From: Tholera decimalis
Lineage: Eukaryota; Arthropoda; Insecta; Lepidoptera; Noctuidae
Direction of reading: 5' to 3'
DNA: 64,000 nucleotides
Assembly (NCBI GenBank): GCA_943138885.2
Contig: OW964557.2
Span: 46,134,291-46,198,290, forward strand
The notes under the pieces are model-generated. The model made no database searches, was not told where the DNA came from, and saw only the letters and a program-made list of their open reading frames with translations. Shown in pieces: positions 9,796-19,854 of this stretch (positions are counted from its first letter, which is position 1; each line of letters opens with the position of its first letter). The translations under genes and the position numbers were made by a program.

Positions 9796-10158
9796 TCATC
9801 CTCTCTTTTTATCGTGTTCCTTATCTTCCTGTTCTTCAGTTTCACTATCAAGCTTGTTATCTTCTTCTTCTTCAGTCTGATCATCAATTTCTCTATCCTC
9901 CCATTCTTCAGTCTCACTATCAAGCTCGTTATCTTCTTCTTCTTCAGTCTGATTATCAAGTTCTCTATCCTCCAGTTCTTTAATCTCACTGTTTAGTTCC
10001 TTATCCTCCTATTCTGCAGTCTCACTATCCAGTTCCTCGTCTTCCTGTCCTTTTATCTCACTGTCAAATACCACATTCTCCTGTTCTTTAGTTTCACTAT
10101 CCGGTTCCTTATTCTTCTGTTTTTCGCTATCTCTGTCATACAGTATATTAACTAACAT
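9796..10158 (-). pseudogene. Acidic tandem-repeat ORF, one stop
   Basis: From an ATG at 10158 the minus strand reads MLVNILYDRDSEKQKNKEPD and then degenerate 12-residue repeats of the type EDxELDSETEEQ, interrupted by a single in-frame TAG and ending at a TGA near 9796. The DNA is a CT/GA-rich tandem array, so the charge bias may simply reflect a coding-like minisatellite. Just upstream on the same strand (10388-10239) is a small basic ORF. I do not recognise a family; it may be part of a transposon ORF. Confidence 0.4.
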
Positions 10159-10238
10159 AGGGCTTTCCCGTTAACCGGCAATAGTATAGCATCCATACAT
10201 GCTAAATAAATATTAACATTCGAAAACAAAATGTTTTT

Positions 10239-10388
10239 TTAAATATTAAAATATTCACTATAAATGTTAAATTGACTGGCTTCATACAAGTCGGGGTTAG
10301 ACTTAATACGAGCTCTTCGGTTTCGTTCGCATTCTCTTTTTTGTTTACGAATTTCTTTTGCTGTCTTTGGTCTTTTATTTCTCGCCAT
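10239..10388 (-). CDS. Small basic ORF, probably a transposon exon
   Basis: ATG at 10388 gives 49 residues with a highly basic middle (RKQKRECERNRRARIKSNPD then LYEASQ). Peptides of this RERxRRxxIKxNPxxYE type occur in ORFs of insect mobile elements, often before an intron. It lies on the same strand as the acidic ORF and just outside the hAT element that begins at 10418. Function unknown. Confidence 0.35.
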   Translation of the reverse strand: MARNKRPKTAKEIRKQKRECERNRRARIKSNPDLYEASQFNIYSEYFNI

Positions 10389-10417
10389 CCAAAAAAAAGT
10401 AAAACATGTATTTGTAT

Positions 10418-11124
10418 TAGTCATGTGTCAACTCGGAATAAACACAACTCGAGTTAACTCGAGTTGAAATTCACGTAACTCGAGTTCAACTCGAGTTAAC
10501 TGGGTGAAATGAAACTGAGTAAATGATTTGTTTTCGTATCAATATTTAAATAAATTGAACAGATTCAGCATATGTATATGTATGGGGACCATTATAATTA
10601 AAGTAGGTAGAATTTAAATAAAAAAAGAAGTGTATTTATTTATAATTTATTTATGTTTTATGTATTTAGGATTAAATTTTCGTAACATAAATAAAGTAAG
10701 TATTTCTATTAATTAACAAAAAAACTATATTTGTATGAATCTGAACACTGTTTGCACTTAGCATGTCCATTCACTGGCGATTCAAATACATCCCAAACTA
10801 CAGATTTCCTTCTAGATCCCGGCATTTTTTCTATACAGTACCAAATAATTCGAAAAACTAACACCAATAACAACCGACACTCCAAAATAACCTCAAATCT
10901 GCAACAATGCAATGTTGTGTTGTTGTGACATTGACATTTGTAGCGAATTAAATGAATGAATATAGTCATAAATGATCGGCAAACTTCGCGCCATCTCAGT
11001 GTCTGTCATTCGGCTTACGCGCTAGGGCGGGAGTATTCAAATCGATTAAATCGAGTTAAAGAGAATTCAATTCAAGTTGACTCGATTTAAGCCCAAGTTA
11101 GTAAATCGAGTTGACACATCACTA
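10418..11124. mobile_element. Short hAT element with 8-bp target duplication
   Basis: The ends are inverted: TAGTCATGTGTCAACTCG at 10418 and, on the minus strand from 11124, TAGTGATGTGTCAACTCG. They are flanked by the exact 8-bp duplication ATTTGTAT (10410-10417 and 11125-11132), as expected for hAT. Subterminal CTCGAGTT/AACTCGAG palindromes cluster inside both ends. The only coding trace is a BED-finger stub on the minus strand. At 707 bp it is non-autonomous. Confidence 0.88.
10709..10825 (-). pseudogene. BED zinc-finger stub of a hAT transposase
   Basis: ATG at 10825 opens MPGSRRKSVVWDVFESPVNG and continues HAKCKQCSDSYKY to a stop at 10709. SxVWxxFxxxxxGxAKCxxC is the start of a BED finger, the DNA-binding domain at the N-terminus of hAT transposases. 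The second half of the finger (the two His) and the whole catalytic region are missing, so the element retained only the 5' exon between its terminal repeats. Confidence 0.7.
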
Positions 11125-11132
11125 ATTTGTAT

Positions 11133-12050
11133 GTAAAAGCGTTTTGTGTATCTATTTATATGGCAGTAATTAAATAAACAAATAATTGGAATGATCCAAG
11201 TTAAAGTTCACATCCCTGGACCTATGGTCACGTCCATGGAGGAAAAATATCCACGTAGTCAATGGAAGTGACATCCATGGAAAGGACATTTTTTGGTTCA
11301 AATACGGAAAACTAATCTAAGAAATCTCGTCTTTGCAACCTATTTCGGCAATTGTAATTTGACAATCAAACCTATAAAACAGCAAAAAAAAATGTAAATT
11401 TAACATTATATACTTACTTGGCAAAACAACCACAGTAGTGATCACGTATGCTTGACGAGTTTTAATTAGGTAATCTTATTGTTTTTTCACGACAAAAGTA
11501 TTGCAGCCAGTAAGAAATTGACATCTCATTATGGTTATAACAGTTGACGGCTTGTCAATGCTCACATAAATTCGGACACACGCAGTTTTTTTCCCGGTAA
11601 AAAGTTATTGTCCATGGAAGTGACCAAAATTTAAGTCACATATTTTAATTAGGTTTTTTGTTCTTATTTTTATCAATTGAATATTAAGTTATAAGCTGAT
11701 ATGGATCAGTATTTGTTAAAGTTTAAGATAATATCCTTATGTTTTAGAAATATCATGCTAAAGACTGGGAAAAAATTATTATATCTGTAAATTTGCTTCA
11801 GTCACATCCACGGAAAAGACATTTTGGCGATTATTTTTTAATATTTGAAATAATGTGATCAATAAATTTTGTATATTTTCATGTAGTCTTTGTGATATTC
11901 GGGAGTAGTTAAATAAAAGTCAAGCGTTCCGCAGCAGAGCTATAATTTGACTGACAAGTGTCCAACTTAGGTCTACCTACATACTTACAAACTAACTAAT
12001 ATAAACTATTATAAACTACCTACATTACAGTCTTCACCAGACATGGTAGC
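11133..12050. other. Non-coding stretch with CCATGG-type motifs
   Basis: No coding frame or exon is visible. The motif TCCATGGAAGTGAC or close variants occurs near 11240, 11275, 11608 and 11803, as it does near 9366-9440; otherwise the sequence is AT-rich and unassigned. Confidence 0.4.
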
Positions 12051-12051
12051 A

Positions 12052-12330
12052 CTACCTTGATAAATATATCAAGTCCGCGTGCTCTTTGTTATTAAAGAAA
12101 AAAATCTCTGTCAGAGATAATTTTACTGAAAATGAGAAATACCCATAAGTGGCAGGGAACACAGAAGCCGGCAGAGAGTTCCACAGCTTGCCTGTACGTA
12201 CAATAAATGTGGAAGATAAGCGCTTGGTCCGACAAGACGGTATATCAACCAAGTGTGGATGGTACTCAGTAGTGCGTCTGGTAGTAAAAGGGAGATGGAG
12301 GGATCAAGTCATGGAGCTCCTGCGCACTCC
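12052..12330 (-). pseudogene. LINE ORF2 C-terminal remnant
   Basis: Minus-strand frames give ELHDLIPPSPF and, after a frameshift, HLVDIPSCRTKRLSSTFIVR followed by TGKLWNSLPASVFP. This is the conserved C-terminal tail of a Jockey/CR1-like LINE and corresponds directly to ELHNLIPPNPFHHQT and TKRFGNTFIVCTAKEWNSLP in the copy at 21391-22235. It is frameshifted and truncated on both sides. Confidence 0.75.
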
Positions 12331-12481
12331 CCGTAGTACAGACGCCAGCACATGAAGCTACCCGAAACTGTCAAATTTTCCCAATCAACCTTGAACCTAA
12401 TTTCTTTAACAATAAAGTTGAAAATCTATTAAAGAAATTTGACAGATTGTTGTAGCTTGATATGCTGGCGTCTGTACAACC
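12331..12481. repeat. Inverted repeat (hairpin) of about 48-bp arms
   Basis: The left arm 12331-12379 (TACAGACGCCAGCACATGAA in its first half) is matched in reverse complement by 12431-12481, with some mismatches and about 50 bases of loop. It directly abuts the LINE remnant and may be a small foldback element. Confidence 0.65.
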
Positions 12482-12589
12482 TGTAGAAGACCGACAGTCA
12501 GGATGTGAAGCTTGTTCACTAGCGCCTCGTCTCCTGTAAGCCTTTCCAGCACATTTCAGTCGTGTCTTCATCGTCTACTTGGCTTTTTC

Positions 12590-12745
12590 CCAGCTATGTT
12601 GTGGTCAGCTCCCAGTCTTACCGGATACAGCTGAGTACTAGTGGTTACATGGAGCGACTGGCTGTCTGTTCTCCACAACTTAGTTGTAGAGTAGCAAGAT
12701 ATCCCTCGGCAATAACAAAGTCAGATTTTTTGGCTTCTGTCTACT
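12590..12745. repeat. Dispersed repeat Y (CAGCTGAGTACTAGTG type)
   Basis: The sequence with TATGTTGTGGTCAGCTCCCA and CCGGATACAGCTGAGTACTA resembles 18160-18330 (TATGTCGGGGTCGGCTCCCA, CCGGGTGCAGCTGACTAGTG) and, in reverse, 40950-41105. It is a diverged interspersed repeat without coding capacity. Confidence 0.55.
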
Positions 12746-13685
12746 ACCCTTATAATATAAATTTTTATTTCAGACACCGAATTAATATTAAGTTTAACCT
12801 CAGACTCTTTTTCCATTTCTTTCCATTTCCTTCTGTTTAGCGCTTTCCTTGTCCAAATCGGACAGTCAACGATGTACAAATAATAGCCGAGACCAACGGC
12901 TTACCATGCTTTTCAATGCTTTCCATTGCACGAAGGAATCTGGATGTGTTACGACAACCTCGGTAAACACAACTCTAATTCAGTCGCATCTACTAATGGA
13001 CAATGGTCTCACCCACCCAAGTGCCGCTATTTCGGCCAGTACCTCAAGTCTGTCGGTCTACCTTGTGTCCACTTCATCGTTGCCTCCCAAGAAGCTCCAT
13101 GCTCTATGGACCGTATGGTTTATAAGCGATGGCCTTATTGCCACTTATATCCCGCTATCCAGCTGATTCATACCACACGAAACATCGCCGCTATGTATAA
13201 TTCCATACTTACTTTGGTTTTAGCAACATTTACAGACGTAACAAGTTTATTTTACGAGATAATCTTATTATTGACCTACAGAGAGTAACGCAAATGCACC
13301 CTGAATACTTCGGGTTGAAACCCGATGGGTTAGCTCTCGGACATAATGCTTCGTGTACCAGTTTGAAAGGCCATTCAAAGGATATCTACCTACGTAATGA
13401 GGGTGCCAGTCTTATTAAAAAAAAAATTGCTTATTTTTATAATATTGCAGGTGGTGGAATACCTACTCAAAATCGACACTTTAAACTAGTCTTCTAGTCT
13501 AGTCTAAACTTTTCGTAGTATTCAAATTCAATTCATGTGATTTGCACAAGAATTAAATTTGAAGTTTTAGTAACTAATTATGATAAAAAAATATATTTAT
13601 TTCTCTACACAAACTTATAAAGTATACATTCAAGTTACTATGCTTCTTCTTCTTTGCCGTTTCACTCTTGGCAGAATGGTCGTGG
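12746..13685. other. Unassigned region, probable old repeats
   Basis: Several frames of about 100 codons overlap at 12849-13288 on the plus strand, but they conflict with one another and none shows a recognisable domain. I treat the stretch as decayed interspersed repeat. Confidence 0.35.
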
Positions 13686-13689
13686 TCGT

Positions 13690-14150
13690 TATATCTGTTG
13701 AGTGACCCGCCTCACAATGCACCGCCACTCGTCTCTTGCAGCAGCATTCCTGGTATATTCGTGCACTGGGTCACCGAGAGCAGCAATTATCTGATTTGTC
13801 CATCTCATCGGTGACCTTCCGCGCGGCCTCGTGCCTTCCACTCGACCCTGTATGACTAGGTGCTCGAGTTGTGGTCCCTTCTCGAAATGTGCCCAAAGAA
13901 AGTGAGGATGCGAGCCTGGACAACAGAAGAGAGGTGGTCCTTGACACCGAGTTCTTGGAGTATAGAAGCATTTGTACGGAATTCCGTCCAGGATACACCG
14001 AGCATTCTTCTCCAGCACCACATTTCCAAAGCCTGTATCCTCTGCTTCTCACTGTCACAATTGCGCGAACGAGCCGGACTTTTATGGTTTTAGTTATGTT
14101 GCGGTTTCTCCATACTTTCTTCAGCTTGTCCATTGCAGACCTCGTAATCC
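13690..14150 (-). pseudogene. RTE-like LINE ORF2 C-terminal remnant
   Basis: Three frames on the minus strand together follow the tail of an RTE-type LINE: MDKLKKVWRNRNITKTIKVR, then KQRIQALEMWCWRRMLGVSW and ASILQELGVKDHLSSVVQAR with FFGHISRRD, then VIQGRVEGTRPRGRSPMRWT and ending EWRCIVRRVTQQI. The order of blocks matches the family (W.dRNI..TK..., FEMWCWRRML, RILtFFGHI.RR, VEGkR.RGRspmRW.DQI). At least two frameshifts and one stop show it is dead. Confidence 0.8.
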
Positions 14151-14317
14151 ATCCACCTCTTTATTTCAGCAAATTTACTACGGTACGTTCACAAATTTGT
14201 TAAAGAGACTGGTGGCCAACAAATATAAGCATGTTAAAACTAATTAGGTATCTAAATCATGTGTACAATTATAACGACTGTCAGTGCTGAAGTAACAATC
14301 TGGTGCTGTGTTTCCAG

Positions 14318-14437
14318 GCGTCGAGTATGTCGTCGGAGAGCGGCGCGTGGGCGGCGGCCGCCGTGCTGCTGGACCGCGTGCTGTGCGCGTGCGTCGTGCT
14401 CACGCTGCTCGTGCTCGTCGCCGTGCAGCTGATCTAA
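14318..14437 (+). CDS. Terminal exon, probable Cys-loop (nicotinic) receptor TM4
   Basis: A pyrimidine-rich acceptor (GTGTTTCCAG) at 14308-14317 opens an exon reading ASSMSSESGAWAAAAVLLDR, then a strongly hydrophobic stretch of about 17 residues, then QLI and a stop. Its GC content is far above the surroundings, as in the receptor exons on the other strand. A Trp, a VLLDR motif and a terminal TM helix fit the M4 end of nicotinic acetylcholine receptor subunits, in a divergent form. Only this exon is visible, so the family call is tentative; it could be another membrane protein. The gene would converge on the ionotropic receptor gene ending at 19057. Confidence 0.5.
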   Translation, partial: ASSMSSESGAWAAAAVLLDRVLCACVVLTLLVLVAVQLI

Positions 14438-15110
14438 TGGCACGCCCACTACTCACAAAAGCCACAGGAGATAGCGTACGAAGTCTGCAGCATCATTGCC
14501 TGAGCCCAATCGGCAAACATCTTGTCGAAGTATACTTTTACCGTGTTCTACGACGCTTATACAACTTCAATTTATTGGTTCTCACAGGTTGAATTTACTC
14601 ATTTATATCCATAGCAAGTTTTAAAACATGGCAATCAGCTGTTCAATTCACTTGTGAATGAATCCAAAGGTGTCCTCATCTCGAATATGAATGTATTATG
14701 AGAAATTACAGACACGACAAATAGGTAATACAGCAAATCAGTATTACTTTCTTCCTTTAGATTTTGTCTCCTAGTTACCATTATATTTATTGTTCAGATT
14801 CAAGAGTGATGCCACTCAAATAATTAGAAAATTAGCTGGTATTACGTGACGTAACATTAGAGTCACTCAACTTCGTGCGATACCTCCGACGGGAGACGGC
14901 AGGATATGTGTTCCCATTGAGTCGCCGGCTCATGCTCGTCATGGCCCTTCTAGTCTTGTGTCCTGGACTGCTCATCAGCACCACGCCCACCTGGTCCCGC
15001 ATCTTGCAGCAGTCGTGCAACTACTCTTCTACGCTAGGTCTACTGAGTGCACCCTTCCTGTAAATATCAGTGCACGTTATTAATAAAATTTATGATAACA
15101 CACTGTGTTT
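14438..15110 (+). other. Possible 3' UTR of the upstream exon
   Basis: The stretch after the stop contains no clear exon. AATAAA at about 15082 could be the polyadenylation signal. A 62-codon hydrophobic frame at 14875-15063 starts at GTG and has no recognised domain; I do not call it a gene. Confidence 0.3.
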
Positions 15111-16020
15111 TACTAAAAATCTCCAGCATTATTTCTTCTTTAATTTCTACATAATCCTTATTATCTGAACCATGTCATCTTTCATAGTCATATACATCAG
15201 AAGGGGTATTCGCCCTGCAGTGGGAGAGTTACAATCCGCACCGTATTTGCTTAATTTTATTAAATACCTTCAAAGAAATTGCATATCTCTTCAAAATTCA
15301 AAGACAATCTAAATCCACAACTTTATATTTTGTTTTATTACAAAAACTTCCAGCTAGACCATTGATATACTATGAGCTAGACAGAGAAAATAGTAAGGAT
15401 AATAAATACAATATGGCCAATTAGACGTATTCACCGGTAACCAGTAACATACAGAGAGAGAATGAAAAAAAAACCTAAATAAATAAATACAAATTGATAA
15501 AGTTCAATAACTTTAAAATGTTATCAAAGAAATGCCTACATAATTATGTTTCAATAAAAAAAAAACATCTCGTCAACAACTTACGTCACGCAAGAAATAC
15601 GATTGTAATAAACTAATGATCACCCTTTTCACCCGACTGCGGCAAAGCAAGGAGGAGGGTTATGTTTTTACCGCGTATGTATGTATGTCCGTTCCTTTGT
15701 TCCCTCGTAACTATTAAACCAGTGAACGGATTTGGATAAGTAATACGTCGCGTCGTTAAATTTGTCTTGATGGCGCGAGTTTCATAGGATAGATTAAAAT
15801 AAAACTAAATCACCACAACGACAATCGGGCGCCATATTGACAAAAATAAAAATTTGAAAATCGACAATCTATGTCAAATGGGGTATCATTAAACAGATCT
15901 TTAAAAATGATATTGAGGTTTCTTTTACCATTTTTCATTTTGAGCAATCGTTTAGGAAATATAATGTTTTAAAACGGAATTAAATATTAAAAATCTGAAA
16001 ATTAAAAACTAATTTAAAAT
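15111..16020. repeat. Decayed lepidopteran-type repeats
   Basis: From about 15630 the sequence TCACCCGACTGCGGCAAAGC, GGTTATGTTTTTACCGCGTA and GTGAACGGATTTGGATAAGT is typical interspersed-repeat sequence with the familiar 'gaacggatttgg' block seen in other copies here. I see no coding frame before it. Confidence 0.5.
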
Positions 16021-18078
16021 ATCTAAAAAACCCGACTGCTCAATGTGCGTGTGGATTGAGAGATCATTTCGAAAAACTCTTCCAATCCCAACCAAATTAT
16101 AAGAGGATTTAGGAAATCATTGTGAAAACTTCATGGTAAGGTATAAAATTTGTGAAACCTAAACAAAGAAAGTTAGAACTCATTAACTGGATCTCTCAAT
16201 CTGGACAACTGAAGAAAAAGCCATAACGCGTATCCAAGAATATACTGCCTATGTGTTTATAATTTGCATTTTAATTAATTGTGAAGGATTTGTGAAAGCT
16301 GCTAAACAAAATTTCGATTCGTTTCAAAGCGACGTTTAAGATTTATAACGGTGGATCTCTCAGAGTGGACAATTTTCAATTGAGTGATCTTGTAAAACAC
16401 GACCTAATACTGAAAAAGTATGAATAATTATCATGTTTATTGCAAATTATGCTTCTGGCAAAATTTGTGAAACAAAAATCGTGATTGAAATCTTACTGGT
16501 TCAAGACGTTTTCCTCAAGGATTGTAAAAAATGATTTATCTTTTACAAGGATGACTGATTCGTCAAATTTTAGTACAACATTTTTCACCTTTTCTGATGT
16601 CTACCTTCTACCTATAAGTTTTGAATTATTAAATATAGTTCAAAATAATAATCTCTCAGTTGGGACAATCGACAAAAAACAAGATTTTCATTTTCTCTTG
16701 AATCAGTAAGATTTCAATAACGATTTTTGTTTCACAAATTTTGCCAGAAGCATAATTTGCAATAAACATGATAATTATTCATACTTTTTAGGGTTCCGTA
16801 GCCGAATGGCAAAAAACGGAACCCTTATAGTTTCGACATGTCTGTCCGTCTGTCTGTCTGTCCGTTCGTCCGTATGTCACAGCCATTTTATTCCGAAACT
16901 ATTAGGACTATACATGTAAAACTTGGTAGATAGATGTATTCTGTGAACCGCTTTCCGATTTTAAGAGAAAATTTAAAAAACATTTAAAATAAAGGGGGCT
17001 CCCCATACATGGAACTGAAACTGAAAATATTTTTTTCATGAAACCTATACGTGTGTGATATCTATAGACAGGTCTTTAGAAATGACATTAAGGTTTCTAA
17101 AATGACTTTTTCATAAAGTTAATCGTTTAAAAGATATACGCTTCCAAAGTGGTAAAATGTGTGTCCCCCCCCCTCTAACTTCTATAATAATGAAGTGAAA
17201 AATCTAAAAAACCATATATTGTAGATCTTAATGTAAACTTTCAACCAAAATTGGTTTGAACGAGATCGAGTTGGCAGTTTTTGAGATACATTATATTTTC
17301 TAAAACCGCCAATATAACTTTGTAATTCATACAAATACTATGAAAAACAAAGTTATTTGGCGTAGTTGTAAAAATTGTAAATAAGCTAGTTTTAAGAAAT
17401 TTTTAAGGTGTTTTGTTTTTTTTTTTTTCAATTAAATATATTAAATATTTTGTATTTATTATAGTTACCACGGAACCCTTCATGGGCGAGTCCGACTAGC
17501 ACTTGGCCATTTTTTCAGTTTTAGGTCGTGTTTTACAAGATCACTGAATTGAAAATTGTCCACTCTGAGAGATCCATATAAACCGTTATAAATCTTAAAC
17601 GTGGCTTTGAAACGAATCGTAATTTTGTTTAGCAGCTTTCACAAATCCTTCACAATTAATTAAAATGCAAATTATAAACACATAGGCAGTATATTCTTGG
17701 ATACGCGTTATGGCTTTTTCTTCAGTTGTCCAGATTGAGAGATCCAGTTAATGAGTTCTAACTTTCTTTGTTTAGGTTTCACAAATTTTATACCTTACCA
17801 TGAAGTTTTCACAATTATTTCCTAAATCCTCTTATAATTTGGTTGGGATTGGAAGAGTATTTCGAAATGATCTCTCAATCCACACGCACATGACTGCTCA
17901 ACTGAAATGGAAGAAATAAGCACATTTTTATTTTAAAAAGTGACAAGCAGGCGGGACCCGTCTTTTTAAATTAAAATTATATTATCATGTTCAACTGGGT
18001 CCCGACTGCTTGTCACTTTTTAAAATAAAAAAGTGCTCGTTTCTTCCATTTCAGTTGAGCAGTCGGGTTTTTTAGATT
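16021..18078. mobile_element. Long foldback element, interrupted
   Basis: The outer ends are ATCTAAAAAACCCGACTGCT at 16021 and its reverse complement ending near 18078. About 390 bp at 16032-16425 are repeated in reverse complement at 17514-17900, and a further 80 bp at 16415-16496 are repeated inverted at 16707-16790. Together they form one hairpin of about 470-bp arms with a roughly 210-base loop, whose right arm is split by the repeat at 16791-17513. A second palindrome (17888-18070) lies next to the right end. No coding capacity is visible. Confidence 0.8.
16791..17513. repeat. Interspersed repeat Z (AGGGTTCCGTAGCC type)
   Basis: It starts with AGGGTTCCGTAGCC and contains the inverted ACGGAACCCT 23 bases later; a (TCTG)n tract follows, and the far end is CACGGAACCCTTCATGGGCG with CCGACTAGCACTTGGCC. 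The foldback arm continues exactly on either side, so Z inserted into the foldback. Non-coding. Confidence 0.75.
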
Positions 18079-18117
18079 TTTTAAATAAGTTTTTTATTGT
18101 GTAACGCAATTAACCCT

Positions 18118-18460
18118 GCATAGTATTAAATATACATGATCTGCTTAGCCGTTTGTCAACTATGTCGGGGTCGGCTCCCACTCTAACCGGGTGCAGCTGA
18201 CTAGTGTTTTACAAGAAGCGGCAGCTATCTCTACCCGCCTAACCACCCAGTAACTGGGTAACACGATAACCTCTTAGCAAGCCTGGTGTCAGATTCTTTG
18301 ACTTCTGGTTACCCGTAACAACTACGGACAGCCCTAGCCGGTACCAACGTCTTTGCGAGGCATAGAAAGAATCTTGAGATGGTGTTCTCCCTACCACGGA
18401 CTGGACTTTAGATCGACTCGTGCAGCTCGATAATTAGCCATGATCTCCTCTAGATACTCT
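18118..18460. repeat. Dispersed repeat Y copy
   Basis: Contains TATGTCGGGGTCGGCTCCCA, the CAGCTGACTAGTG block and TAACACGATAACCTCTTAGC, resembling 12595-12740 and the inverted copy near 40950-41105. No coding frame. Confidence 0.55.
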
Positions 18461-18499
18461 TCTTCTTATTCTTATCGTGTTGGTAGTAAGGTCTAACGA

Positions 18500-18765
18500 C
18501 CCCATACAGTGTCAGAATTTCTAGACCGCCTCAAGGACCTCTGACGTGGTATTTTGACGACCGCCATTTGGCGATCGGGACCACCGGCTTATACGTGCCT
18601 TCCGAAGCACGGAACCATATTTTTATCAGACAATTAGGTGATTCAGGCCTGCAATGTTCTAGCCAAACTGGAAACAACTTTACAAAGTATGCTTCCCGTG
18701 GGAATCGAACCCACGACCACCGGGTCACAAGGTAAACATCTAAACCACTCGACCACGGAGATACA
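18500..18765 (-). mobile_element. tRNA-derived SINE
   Basis: On the minus strand the head carries an RNA polymerase III A box (TGGTCGAGTGG, 18745-18755) and a perfect B box (GGTTCGATTCC, 18701-18711) with tRNA-like spacing. It is followed by a tRNA-unrelated body (TTCGGAAGGCACGTATAAGC, TTCTGACACTGTATGGGGTC) and a short AAGAATAAGAAGAAG tail near 18470. The head does not fold into a clean acceptor stem, so this is a SINE and not a working tRNA gene. Confidence 0.75.
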
Positions 18766-19056
18766 CATATTAATACTTTAATATTATATCATATAATCAG
18801 CTCTATGAGAGGGAATGAGCCTTGGTCCACGACGCAGACTTAGCGCAGGTTGCTGCATATCGCATGTCTTCTTTTTTGATCCGGCATGACGTACATGCCA
18901 GCTTCCCCGGTTCACGATAATATCTTACACAGTTTTGTGAGTTATGCCTGTGATAACTGGGCAAGCACTGCTCTGAAAACAAAATTTTAAATAGTTACCT
19001 ACTTGATTCAAATAAATAAACCTGCAGTATGAAGGTATGTAGGAAGGGAGATAGAG

Positions 19057-19167
19057 TTAGTTCGCGGGCTGCTCCTGATGGTAGAGGCGCGCCTTCCGCC
19101 TGAGCGCGAGCGCCCCCAGCTCGCAAGCTAGCAGCATCACTGATATTAACGCTCCCAGAGCCAACAC
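19057..19167 (-). CDS. Ionotropic receptor (IR75-like), last exon
   Basis: After an acceptor (AATATTGCAG) the exon reads VLALGALISVMLLACELGAL then ALRRKARLYHQEQPAN and TAA. It supplies the final transmembrane helix and the short cytoplasmic tail of the channel. The previous exon (33832-33964) ends with a complete codon (PALQ) and this one begins in phase 0, giving PALQVLALGAL, the usual junction in insect ionotropic receptors. The preceding intron is about 14.7 kb and contains Transib, LINE and LTR insertions. Confidence 0.8.
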   Translation of the reverse strand: MLALGALISVMLLACELGALALRRKARLYHQEQPAN

Positions 19168-19225
19168 CTGCAATATTATACTACATATATACTTCAGGTA
19201 CAGTTTATAATTGCTGTATCTATAA

Positions 19226-19525
19226 TCTATACTAATATTATAAAGCGGAAAAGTTTGTTTGTTTGTTTGCTTGAACGCGCTAATCTTCGAAAGTACTGGG
19301 TGGATTTGGATGCAATTTGGTATGGAAGTAGCTTGAAGCTTGAGGAAGGTTATAGGCTACTTTTTACGCGACTGCAAAAAAGGAGAGTTATGTTTTTATC
19401 GTGATAGAATCCACGGGAGCGAAGCCCCGCGTGAGTACTAGTAATATTATAAAACGGAAAAGTTTGTTTGTTTGAACGCGCTAATCTTCGAAAGTTCTGG
19501 GTGGAATTCAAAAATTCTTTCTGAT
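19226..19525 (+). mobile_element. Helitron-like short elements, tandem pair
   Basis: The first copy starts TCTATACTAATATTATAAAG and ends with the hairpin CGGGAGCGAAGCCCCG, then GTGAGTACTAG and T at about 19441. A second, 3'-truncated copy (ACTAGTAATATTATAAAACG, GAACGCGCTAATCTTCGAAA) starts at that point. Start, hairpin and terminal CTAG fit non-autonomous Helitrons. Non-coding. Confidence 0.6.
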
Positions 19526-19854
19526 TATGATAGGCAGTTTCGCGAGGAAGGCTATAGGCTATCTGGCATTACGCTACTGCTCTCGGTTTTCCTAAAATAA
19601 GGGTATTAGTGAAGTAAGTCGGAAGAAAATACGCCGCTAAATTACTATAATCGCGTGCAGTGCGAATTAGATAGGTATAATTAAATGTTAACATCTATTC
19701 ATTAATATTCAGAAATCATCGAGTTAATAAGGATTAGGATTAGTAGGATTATACGCCGGTGGTGTGGCGTGTAAATAGCCTGCACCTTTGTCTGAAGGTT
19801 TTATAAGAATTCAAAATAAGAACCTATGTTTTATGTGTAATGGCGGACCTCAAA

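Noticed and set aside
12849..13288. Overlapping plus-strand ORFs of 105 and 120 codons
   Set aside because: They overlap in different frames, show no domain, and lie among decayed repeats.
14875..15063. Hydrophobic 62-codon frame or the opposite-strand frame at 14832-15020 as a receptor exon
   Set aside because: The plus frame starts at GTG; neither strand shows a supported acceptor/donor pair with an open frame, nor a recognisable family motif.
18685..18765. Functional tRNA gene on the minus strand
   Set aside because: A and B boxes are good, but there is no clean acceptor stem and a SINE-like body and A-rich tail follow.
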